Shown piece by piece: positions 1 to 7,206 of a DNA stretch of 64,000 nucleotides. A program made the translations under genes and the position numbers. The stretch's first letter is position 1; the number at the start of each line of letters is the position of its first letter. Source of the stretch: DASUPK01 sp963774305 (GTDB taxonomy: Bacteria; Actinomycetota; Thermoleophilia; Solirubrobacterales; 70-9). The notes under the pieces are model-generated. The model was not told the origin of the DNA and made no database searches. It saw only the letters and a program-made list of their open reading frames with translations. The stretch is taken from contig CAVZEM010000010.1 in assembly GCA_963774305.1 (NCBI GenBank), positions 62,001 through 126,000 of the forward strand, given 5' to 3'.

Positions 1-1410
1 GATCATGACCTGACGGAGGAGCACCGGATCGCCCTCCGCCACGAGGTCGGGTTCGATCTCTGTGCACATCTCGACCCCGTCGGGCTCTGCGACGGCCTCG
101 GAGGCCTCCTCGCCGGCGAGCGAGACGTCCACGACCTGGGCCTCGCCCCGCTCCCCGGAGGCCTCGACGCGGGCGAGCGTCAGCAGCGACTGGGTCAGGC
201 GGGTCATGCGCTCGGCGTCCGCGGCGAGCCTCGTCAGGAACCGGTCCCTCGCGTCCGGATCGTCCTTGGCGCCGCCGCGCAGCACCTCGATCCCGCTCAT
301 GAGCCCGGCAAGCGGGTTGCGCAGCTCATGCGCGGCGTTGGAGACGAACTCGCGCTCGGCCTCCTCCCGCTTGAGCTCGTCGGTCCTGTCGCGGACGACG
401 AGGAGGACGGCGTGCTCGGCCGGGACCCTGCGCGCCTGCACGCCGTAGACACGGCCGTCGATTGACAGCACCGGGATCTCGGCCGAGCCGCGTTCGGCCG
501 CCCGCCGCAGCGACGGGATCAGCGCAGCGGCAGGCTGGCCATCACGGACCAGCCGCTCCGCAGCGGGGTTCGTGAAGCGAACCCCACCGTCCTCGCCGAC
601 CACGATCACCGCCTCCTTCAGGCCGTCGAAGATCGCCGAGAGGCGGTCGCGCTCGGTGGCGAGCAGCGTGAACGTCTTACGGAGCTCCTCCCGCATGGAA
701 TCCAGGGAGCGCGTCAGGTCGCCGATCTCGTCGCTGCCCCCGGGTCGAAGCGGAACGTCGAAGTTGCCGGCGGCCATCTCCTCGGCGGCCTGGGCGAGCC
801 GTCTGACCCGGATCGCAATCAGTGACGAGACCAGGAAGCCCACGAGAACACCGATCGCGATCGCGATCAAGAGGGCCCGCAGCCGGTCGCCGCGGAGCTG
901 GTCGAACGCCCTGGTCAGCGCGGGAGGTGGCTCGGCGCGAACCACCGTCGCGCCCCTCACCTTGTTCTTGCCGAAGATGGGCGCCGCCGCGACCGTGACA
1001 TTGCCCGGCAGGCTCGCCCGGTAGCGCCGGTTCTCCAGCGCCACCCGCACTGCCTCCCCCGTGTTCGGCACGGCGGCCAGCGCGGCGAGGTCCTGACCGG
1101 GCGCGAACGCGTTGCCATGCCGGTTCACCGCCCAGGCCTCGAAGTTCCCGGTGTTCGCCAGGGCGAGCACGTTCGCTGCATGCAGCTTGTCGACCTTGCC
1201 GAGGTCATCGGCGAGGCTCGAGGTCTTGCCGACCGCGAGGTCTCCCGACTGGCTCTGCAGCGTCCGGCCGGACGAGTCGTCGACGAAGACGTAGACGGAC
1301 GCCGCGGTGATCAGCGTGACGAGAGCGAAGGCAGCGCCGAGCCAGAGCCGCATCGGTATCCGCCGGCCTCTCCCCACGCCCCTGGTTCCCCTCGGGGTCG
1401 TTACAGCCAT
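1..1410 (-). CDS. sensor histidine kinase, N-terminal 470 residues (cut by window edge)
   Basis: Two-component membrane sensor kinase that would autophosphorylate on histidine and pass phosphate to a response regulator not seen here. Reading the minus strand from ATG at 1410 the frame stays open to base 1. Order of parts: membrane helix about residues 21-43, extracytoplasmic sensor of about 135 residues, second helix about 178-200, HAMP linker about 200-250 (GSDEIGDLTRSLDSM), a PAS-like segment about 255-345, then a HisKA box SNAAHELRNPLAGL with phospho-acceptor H361. The ATPase domain lies beyond the window. Ligand unknown. The sensor segment has no recognised fold by eye. Confidence 0.9.
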   Translation of the reverse strand, partial: MAVTTPRGTRGVGRGRRIPMRLWLGAAFALVTLITAASVYVFVDDSSGRTLQSQSGDLAVGKTSSLADDLGKVDKLHAANVLALANTGNFEAWAVNRHGNAFAPGQDLAALAAVPNTGEAVRVALENRRYRASLPGNVTVAAAPIFGKNKVRGATVVRAEPPPALTRAFDQLRGDRLRALLIAIAIGVLVGFLVSSLIAIRVRRLAQAAEEMAAGNFDVPLRPGGSDEIGDLTRSLDSMREELRKTFTLLATERDRLSAIFDGLKEAVIVVGEDGGVRFTNPAAERLVRDGQPAAALIPSLRRAAERGSAEIPVLSIDGRVYGVQARRVPAEHAVLLVVRDRTDELKREEAEREFVSNAAHELRNPLAGLMSGIEVLRGGAKDDPDARDRFLTRLAADAERMTRLTQSLLTLARVEASGERGEAQVVDVSLAGEEASEAVAEPDGVEMCTEIEPDLVAEGDPVLLRQVMI

Positions 1411-1471
1411 GTCATGGAGATTGTTACCGCTTGCTCACATTCGTGTGGGCGATCTGCCGCCGCACAGCTAT

Positions 1472-2608
1472 TCACTCAGCGAGCGCAGCGGCCAGGCGCA
1501 GCCAGAGCGCCTCGAGGGCGAGTTCCTCCGAGACGTTGACCCGCAGGCGGCGCCGGGTGTCCAGCACCCATTCGACCGCCTCCCTCGCTCTGGCCGGATC
1601 GAGGCCCCGCGCGTCCTCCGCCAGCGCCTCGCGCCGGTCGGCGTTGAGGACGACGTCGTCCGCGCCCGAGGCGACCGCCGCCAGGTCCCGGAACCAGGCG
1701 CAGCAGATCGCCAACCCGAGGTCGAGGGCCTGCGTGCGGGCGCGCCGCTCGGTGCGCTTCACCTGCTCGGCTGCCTCGCGAGTCAGCTTCCCCTTGCGGC
1801 CCCGCTTCACCATCGCCTCGGCCTCCTCCACCAGGCGCCGCTCCTCCTCTGCGCCGGCCTCCTGGCCCGCCTCGCTGGCCGCATCGAGCACCCCGCGCCA
1901 GGGCTCGGGCGGCGGGGCCGCCGAGCGGGCGGCCCGGGCGGCGGCCTCGGCGGTCGCCCGCAGTGCGGTCCCGCTGTCTGAGAGCAGCAGCCGGGCGAGC
2001 TCGACGTCGCCGCCGCTCAGGCGAGCTGCGGCTGCCGCCTCCTCCCCAGCCCCAAGGGCCTCGAGCACCGCGTCGGGCGCCAGCGGCCCGAACTCGACCG
2101 GGGTGCAGCGGGAGAGGATCGTCTCGGCGAGCAGCTCGGGCTCGGAGCAGATCAGGATCAGGTGGGCGAAGGGCGCCGGCTCCTCCAGGGTCTTGAGCAG
2201 GGCGTTCTGGCTCTCGTCGCGCAGGTCCTCGGCCTCCTCGATCACGAAGACGCGGCGGCCGCCCTCCGCCGGGCTCAGGCTGGAGGCCCGGATGACCGAC
2301 TCGCGCACGTCCTCGACCAGGTGCTGGGCGCCCGGCGGGCGAAGCCAGGCCAGGTCCGGATGCGGCGAGGGATCGAGCAGTGCGCGGCGCCGCGCGTCGT
2401 CCGGATCGGGCGAGCCGTCCGCGAGAAGCTCCGCCGCGAACGCCCGGGCGGCGGCCGCCTTGCCGGCGCCCCGCGGCCCCCGAAAGATGTAGGCGTGACC
2501 GGGCGAGGCGAGCGCCGCCACCAGCGCCGCGCGGGCCCGCGGCTGTTGCCGGGTCGCGTCCGCCAGCGCCTCGGGGATCGCAGGGCTGCTCGCTGGAGCC
2601 TCCATCAC
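1472..2608 (-). CDS. holB: DNA polymerase III delta' subunit-like clamp-loader ATPase
   Basis: Clamp-loader subunit that helps load the beta sliding clamp at the replication fork. Residues about 38-50 hold a P-loop (FRGPRGAGKAA), followed by a Walker-B-like RRVFVIEEAEDL and the sensor segment ILICSEPELLAETILSRC with the SRC motif of the delta'/gamma family. The region that normally carries a four-cysteine zinc module before HPDL has no cysteines here. Start is GTG 2608 (GTGA overlap with tmk) or ATG 2605 (TGATG overlap). Either makes it translationally coupled to tmk upstream, the usual tmk-holB pair. 378 residues is normal length; the C-terminal third is poorly conserved. Confidence 0.88.
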   Translation of the reverse strand: MMEAPASSPAIPEALADATRQQPRARAALVAALASPGHAYIFRGPRGAGKAAAARAFAAELLADGSPDPDDARRRALLDPSPHPDLAWLRPPGAQHLVEDVRESVIRASSLSPAEGGRRVFVIEEAEDLRDESQNALLKTLEEPAPFAHLILICSEPELLAETILSRCTPVEFGPLAPDAVLEALGAGEEAAAAARLSGGDVELARLLLSDSGTALRATAEAAARAARSAAPPPEPWRGVLDAASEAGQEAGAEEERRLVEEAEAMVKRGRKGKLTREAAEQVKRTERRARTQALDLGLAICCAWFRDLAAVASGADDVVLNADRREALAEDARGLDPARAREAVEWVLDTRRRLRVNVSEELALEALWLRLAAALAE

Positions 2609-3201
2609 GCCATGACCCTCTGAACCTGTGCGAGGACGGCGGCGTGGACCGAATCGCGGTCACCATCGGCGTCCACCACCCGCACTCGCTCCGGATGCCG
2701 GCGAGCGACCTCGTCGTAGCCCTCGGCGACGCGCCGCTGCAGCTCGATGCCCTCCTCCTCGAAGCGATCGGCCCTGCGGCGCCCGATCCGCTTCGCGGCG
2801 CGATCGGGGTCGATGCGCAGCAGGATCGTCAGGTCCGGCCAGACGCCGCCGGTGGCGAGATCGCAGATCTCCTCGACCCGCTCGGCGCCGAGGCCTCGGG
2901 CGACCCCCTGGTAGGCGACGCTCGAGTCGCTGAAGCGGTCGCAGACCACGTCCCGGCCGGCCTCTCGCGCCGGCCCGACGACCTGGGCGACGAGCTCGGC
3001 CCGCGCGGCGCAGAAGAGCAGCAGCTCGGCCAGCGGATCGAGCTCCAGGGTCGGGTCCTTGAGCACCTGACGGATCCGCTCCCCGGTCTCGGTCCCACCC
3101 GGCTCGCGCACCAGCACCACGTCCTCGCCGAGCGCCTTCGCCAGCAGCTTGGCCTGAGTGGTCTTTCCGGAGCCGTCGATTCCCTCGAGCGAGATGAACA
3201 T
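2605..3201 (-). CDS. tmk: thymidylate kinase
   Basis: Phosphorylates dTMP to dTDP with ATP in dTTP synthesis. The start is ATG 3201 because the protein then begins MFISLEGIDGSGKTTQ, placing the P-loop at residues 8-15 as in the family; longer in-frame extensions upstream are not conserved-looking. Other marks are the DR(F/Y)-type motif CDRFSDSSVAYQG that binds the nucleotide base and a LID segment RRRADRFEEE. Length 198 residues is typical. It overlaps holB by one to four bases, so the two form an operon. The 5' side faces the small plus-strand gene at 3326 across a short divergent region. Confidence 0.95.
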   Translation of the reverse strand: MFISLEGIDGSGKTTQAKLLAKALGEDVVLVREPGGTETGERIRQVLKDPTLELDPLAELLLFCAARAELVAQVVGPAREAGRDVVCDRFSDSSVAYQGVARGLGAERVEEICDLATGGVWPDLTILLRIDPDRAAKRIGRRRADRFEEEGIELQRRVAEGYDEVARRHPERVRVVDADGDRDSVHAAVLAQVQRVMA

Positions 3202-3325
3202 CGCACCCAGGCTAACCGCCGCCGGAGCGCCGCCGGCGACCCGTACTTCGAACTCCCTGCAAGCCGCGCGTTTTTCCCGGCGCGCTGGCGGTAGCGCCGG
3301 GTTACCCCACGGGGAGGAGGGAGCG

Positions 3326-3454
3326 ATGATGGAGACACCGGAGACACCCGCACCCGATGTCGAGGAAGGCGCCAGCGCCCCCGAGGAGGGCGGCGGCGAT
3401 AACGGTGGCCAGGAGGGCGGCGGGAACGAGGGTGGAGGCGAGGAGAGCGCCTGA
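3326..3454 (+). CDS. small acidic glycine-rich protein, 42 residues
   Basis: No function recognised. The reading frame starts ATGATG at 3326, preceded at 3311-3321 by a strong ribosome-binding site (GGGGAGGAGGG) at good spacing, the best Shine-Dalgarno sequence in this part of the window. The product is Pro/Glu-rich at first, then Gly/Glu-rich (EEGGGDNGGQEGGGNEGGG), with no hydrophobic core, so it is probably disordered. It is divergent from tmk and lies just upstream of the reduced tRNA-like element at 3519. A chance ORF is possible; the ribosome-binding site is the main support. Confidence 0.45.
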   Translation: MMETPETPAPDVEEGASAPEEGGGDNGGQEGGGNEGGGEESA

Positions 3455-3518
3455 CCCCAGCAGTTGAGCCGAGAGCGGCGGGGATCGATGGGTTCCCGCC
3501 GTGCCCGGGTCTTGACAG

Positions 3519-3612
3519 GCGGAGCGTGAAGCGGCAAGGCGCCGCGCCCAACTGCCAATTGGTGCGGCCGGGTTCGGGCGTAGTAACTTGACTCAACGAT
3601 TGGCAGTTGGGC
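3519..3612 (+). ncRNA. reduced tRNA-like RNA element (copy C) with anticodon-complementary segment
   Basis: Third and shortest member of the family also found at 28907-29007 and 47915-48012. It shares the 5' block GCGGAGCGTGAA (3519-3530), a perfect 5-bp D-arm GCGGC/GCCGC (3531-3545) around the invariant loop AAGGC, and an anticodon arm CCAA/TTGG with 7-nt loop CTGCCAA (anticodon-position GCC) and the same bulged T (3563) before closing GC pairs. The variable arm, T-arm and 3' acceptor strand are missing. Bases 3546-3559 are perfectly complementary to 3599-3612 (14 bp). A TTGACA hexamer sits at 3512-3517. The hairpin 3612-3629 and the terminator 3637-3660 follow. It may be a degraded copy or a minimal functional form. 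Confidence 0.6.
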
Positions 3613-3636
3613 CCGGGGTAGCTCCCGGCCGCAGTG

Positions 3637-3660
3637 AACGGCCCGCTCCGGCGGGCCGTT
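3637..3660 (+). terminator. GC-rich hairpin terminator
   Basis: Perfect 10-bp stem AACGGCCCGC/GCGGGCCGTT with loop TCCG, and no U-run on either side. It lies between the plus-strand element C and the 3' end of topA (stop at 3666) and may serve both. Its loop side CGCTCCG (3644-3650) is complementary to CGGAGCG at 3520-3526 in element C. Confidence 0.7.
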
Positions 3661-3665
3661 GCGGT

Positions 3666-6089
3666 TCAGCTCTTCGAGCGGGGCTTCGACTTCGAGCCGT
3701 TGCCCGTCTTGGCGCGTGAGCCGTTCTTCGCCTTGGCGCCGTTGGCCTTGGCGCGCTTGACCTTCGTGGCCGACGCCTGGCCGGCGATCTTCTCGGCCTC
3801 CTTGACCGCCTCTTCGGACTTGGCGTCACCCTTGCCCTCGCCGTCCTTCTCCGCGGCCTCGGCGGCCTCCTTGGCGGCCTTGGCCGCCTCGCGCTCGGCG
3901 CGGCGGCGCTTCATCTCGGCCATCGAGGGGCACTCGTCGTTCAGGCAGAGCTTCCAGGGGCGCCCGCGCCACGGCACGACCTGGAGACGCGGGGTCCGGC
4001 CGCAGACCGAGCAGAGCTCCTCGATCTTGTAGAGGCCGCGGACGCGCTGGGGGAGCGGGAAGGTGACGTCGCACGAGTCGGGCGAGTCAGGGTCGTCCCC
4101 GTTCCAGCCCTGGCAGCCGACGAAGCGCTTGCCCGACTTGCGCGCCTTGATGATTCGCAGCATGTTCGGCGAGCCGTCCTCCTGCTTGCGGCCCGCCTCC
4201 TGGCAGACGACGCACGGTCCCAGGATCCGGTCCTGGTCCATGCCGGCCCAGACCTCCCGGGCGAACTTCCGCCACTTGGCGTCCTCGTCCTCGGTCTTGA
4301 CGTCGTCGCCCATCTCGTCGAAGGCGGAGCGGAGCATGTCGCGGCTGTCCTTCAGGACCTCGTCCTTGGTCATGTCCCCCGCCGCGATCTGGTCCATCTC
4401 CGCCTCCATCTCGGCGGTCATGTCCGGGGTGGCCATCCGCGGCACGTAGTTCTCGAAAGCCTTCGACATCGCGATCCCGGTCTCCGACGGCTCGGGCGGG
4501 TTGCCGAAGACGTAGCCGCGGTCATAGAGCTTCTGAATGATGTCCGCGCGCGTCGCCTTGGTGCCGAGGCCGGCTTCCTCCATCATCTCGATCAGCTTGC
4601 CCTGGCTGATCCGGGGCGGCGGCGGGGTCTCCTTGCCCTCCATCTCGACGTTCTCGAGCACGAGCTCCTGGCCCTCCTCGAGCTTCGGGATCTCGGTGTC
4701 GGCCGAGCGTGCATACGTGTAGATGGCCGCATAGCCCGGATCGATGACCACTGAACCCCGCACGAAGTAGGTTTCCGGCGGCCTCTCGGCACCCAAGGTT
4801 GTATTTGTGTTGGTCACGATGTTCGCCCGCGTGGACTCGCTGATCATCGGCGGGGAGAAGGTGGCGAGGAAGCGGCGGGCGACCAGCTCGTAGACCCGGC
4901 GATGGGCCTCCGAGCGCGCCTCGAGGCGCACGGGGTTGACCGCCTGTGTCGGGTAGATCGGTGGGTGGTCCGTGGTCTCCTTCTTGCCGCGGGTCGGCTC
5001 CAGCGAGCGCCCGTCGAGCAGGAACTCGGCGGCCTTGAAGTCGTCGATCTTGACCAGGGCGTTGATCAGCTCCTTGGTGTCGAGCGACTTCGGATAGACG
5101 GTGTTGTCGGTTCGTGGATAGGAGATGTAGCCGTCCATGTAGAGGTCCTCGGCGATCCGCATCGCCCGCGAGGGCGTGATGCCGAGGCGGCTGGAGGCGT
5201 CGGTGGTGAAGGCGGTGGTGTTGAGGGGGGTCGGCGGCTTGCGGTTGTTCTTCCGCGCCGTGATCTCCTTGACCGTGCCCGGGGTCTTGGAGTTGGCGAC
5301 CGCCGCCACGGCCTCCTTCTCCTCCCAGAACTTGTCGGTCGAGTGCTCGGCGACGAAGCTGCCGTCGGGGTGGCCGAAGCTGGCGGTGACCTCCCAGAAC
5401 GGCACGGGTTCGTGGGCGCGGCGCTCGAGCTCGCGCTGCACGATCAGGCCGAGGGTCGGGCTCTGGACGCGGCCGACCGACAGGAAGTTGGAGCCGAAGC
5501 GCCGGGTGGCCATCGAGACCGACCTGGTCAGCGTGGCTCCCCAGATCAAATCCATGTCCTGGCGCGCGGCGCCGGCGTTGGCCAGAGGCATTGAGAGCTC
5601 GTCGAGGTCGTTGAACGCCCGTTCGATCTCGTCCTTCGTCAGGGCCGAGTAGCGCGCGCGCTTCACCGGCGTACCGTCCTCGTGGATGCCCTCGGCGGTG
5701 GCCAGCCCGGGATTCGCCTCGACGATCTCCTGCAGCGCCTCGAGGCCGATCAGCTCGCCCTCGCGGTCGTAGTCGGTCGCGATCACCAGGTCATCCGCAT
5801 CCTCGGCGACCTTCTTCAGGGCCCGCACGACGTTCTTGTCGGTGGGCTCCTTGATCAGGTCCGCGTCGATCAGGTCACGGGGGTTGGTCTCCTGCCAGTT
5901 GTTGTACGACTCGGGGAACGCCGGATTGAGCACGTGGCCCTTCAATCCGATCGTCATGTGATCCCCCGACTCGTCGGACCACTCGTAGTAGGGCGTCTTG
6001 TAGGAGGCGCCCTCCTTGGCGGTTCCGCCGCTCAGGATCTCCGCGATCTTCTTCGCGCTGTTGTTCTTCTCGGTGACTATCAGTCGCAT
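3666..6089 (-). CDS. topA: type IA DNA topoisomerase (topoisomerase I)
   Basis: Relaxes negative supercoils by single-strand passage. Start ATG 6089 gives MRLIVTEKNNSAKKIAEIL; the open frame reaches further upstream but only this start aligns the TOPRIM domain. TOPRIM acidic motif is TDYDREGE (D106, D108, E112); the active-site tyrosine is Y324 in GYISYPRTDN. Zinc-ribbon-like cysteines follow (CVVCQEAG...CQGW...C; CSVCGR...CLNDEC), then a long Lys/Ala/Ser-rich tail as in actinobacterial TopA, where such tails bind DNA. The N-terminal wording (GLKGHVLNPAFPE) is closer to the archaeal-type branch than to E. coli TopA. 807 residues. Confidence 0.93.
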   Translation of the reverse strand: MRLIVTEKNNSAKKIAEILSGGTAKEGASYKTPYYEWSDESGDHMTIGLKGHVLNPAFPESYNNWQETNPRDLIDADLIKEPTDKNVVRALKKVAEDADDLVIATDYDREGELIGLEALQEIVEANPGLATAEGIHEDGTPVKRARYSALTKDEIERAFNDLDELSMPLANAGAARQDMDLIWGATLTRSVSMATRRFGSNFLSVGRVQSPTLGLIVQRELERRAHEPVPFWEVTASFGHPDGSFVAEHSTDKFWEEKEAVAAVANSKTPGTVKEITARKNNRKPPTPLNTTAFTTDASSRLGITPSRAMRIAEDLYMDGYISYPRTDNTVYPKSLDTKELINALVKIDDFKAAEFLLDGRSLEPTRGKKETTDHPPIYPTQAVNPVRLEARSEAHRRVYELVARRFLATFSPPMISESTRANIVTNTNTTLGAERPPETYFVRGSVVIDPGYAAIYTYARSADTEIPKLEEGQELVLENVEMEGKETPPPPRISQGKLIEMMEEAGLGTKATRADIIQKLYDRGYVFGNPPEPSETGIAMSKAFENYVPRMATPDMTAEMEAEMDQIAAGDMTKDEVLKDSRDMLRSAFDEMGDDVKTEDEDAKWRKFAREVWAGMDQDRILGPCVVCQEAGRKQEDGSPNMLRIIKARKSGKRFVGCQGWNGDDPDSPDSCDVTFPLPQRVRGLYKIEELCSVCGRTPRLQVVPWRGRPWKLCLNDECPSMAEMKRRRAEREAAKAAKEAAEAAEKDGEGKGDAKSEEAVKEAEKIAGQASATKVKRAKANGAKAKNGSRAKTGNGSKSKPRSKS

Positions 6090-6219
6090 ATGTGGCCCTT
6101 CACGGTAGCCGCGACCATGGATGCCCCCCACATATACGTCGAAAGGGGCCGATGCGGTCGGCGAGAGTAGCAGGGGGTCCTGGCCGCTCCGATCGGTTTG
6201 TGCCCATAGGCTCTCTCCC

Positions 6220-7164
6220 GTGAAATCCGTGGTGACAGGCGGCGCAGGCTTCATCGGCTCGCATCTCGTCGATGCGTTGGCCGCCCGCGGGGACGAGGTC
6301 CTCGTGCTCGATGACCTCTCGAGCGGCAAGCGGGAGAACCTGACGGGAGCGCTCGAGGTGGGCGCGAAGCTCAGCGAGCTCGACGTCGCCGACGCCCAGG
6401 CGGTCTTCGAGGCGATCGAGGAGTTCGCGCCCGGCAGCGTCTTCCACCTGGCCGCCCAGATCGACGTGCGGCGCTCGATGGCGGATCCGGGCTTCGACGC
6501 CCGCCTGAACGTGGTGGGCACGGTGAACGTGCTGGAGGCGGCTGCCCGCGCGGGCGCCTCGCGCCTGGTCTTCACCTCCACCGGGGGCGCCATATACGGA
6601 GAGGGGGCCGAGCGTCCGGACGAGCTTCCCTTCGCCGAGACCGCGCCCTGCGAGCCGTTCTCGGTCTACGGGCAGAGCAAGCTGGCCGCGGAGGGCTATC
6701 TCGACCTCTTTTCGCGCACGCGCGAGCTCTCCGCTGGGACGCTCCGCCTGGGCAACGTCTACGGGCCGCGGCAGGACCCCGCCACGGAGGCCGGCGTGGT
6801 CGCGATCTTCTGCACCCTGGCGCGCAACGGCGGCCGGCCAACCGTCTTCGGCACGGGGGAGCAGACCCGCGACTACATCCACGTGGCCGATGTCGTGGAC
6901 GCCCTGCTGGCGATGGAGGGGATCCGGGAGAGCGGGCCGATCAATGCCGGCACCGGAGTCGAGACCACCGTGCTGGAGCTCGCCGAGCGGATCGGGGAGC
7001 TTTCCGGCCGGGACGACTTCGAGCCGGAGACGGCCCCGGCGCGCACCGGTGAGATCGAGCGGACCGCGCTCGGCACGAAGCTCGCCGCGGAGCGGCTCGG
7101 CTGGAGCGCGAAGCGCAAGCTCGCGTCCGGTCTCGCGGAGACGCTCGCGGCGGACCCCCTTTAG
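6220..7164 (+). CDS. NAD-dependent epimerase/dehydratase, UDP-glucose 4-epimerase-like
   Basis: Extended short-chain dehydrogenase acting on a nucleotide sugar, probably 4-epimerisation of a UDP-hexose. The GTG start at 6220 is chosen because it directly precedes the Rossmann motif VTGGAGFIGSHLVDAL; a TAGGCT -10 motif ends 7 nt before it, suggesting a leaderless transcript. The catalytic YxxxK is YGQSK, and FTSTGGAIYGEG is the substrate-side strand. 314 residues, normal for the family. It is divergent from topA and 42 nt ahead of the GH31 gene, with which it may be cotranscribed. Exact sugar cannot be read from sequence. Confidence 0.85.
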   Translation: MKSVVTGGAGFIGSHLVDALAARGDEVLVLDDLSSGKRENLTGALEVGAKLSELDVADAQAVFEAIEEFAPGSVFHLAAQIDVRRSMADPGFDARLNVVGTVNVLEAAARAGASRLVFTSTGGAIYGEGAERPDELPFAETAPCEPFSVYGQSKLAAEGYLDLFSRTRELSAGTLRLGNVYGPRQDPATEAGVVAIFCTLARNGGRPTVFGTGEQTRDYIHVADVVDALLAMEGIRESGPINAGTGVETTVLELAERIGELSGRDDFEPETAPARTGEIERTALGTKLAAERLGWSAKRKLASGLAETLAADPL

Positions 7165-7206
7165 GATCCGCCTATCGCAAGGCGGATCGGACCCACCGGC
7201 GCAAGG

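Noticed and set aside
62..1024. Plus-strand open frames over the first kilobase
   Set aside because: They are Ser/Arg-rich shadows of the minus-strand histidine kinase, which has clear HAMP and HisKA motifs.
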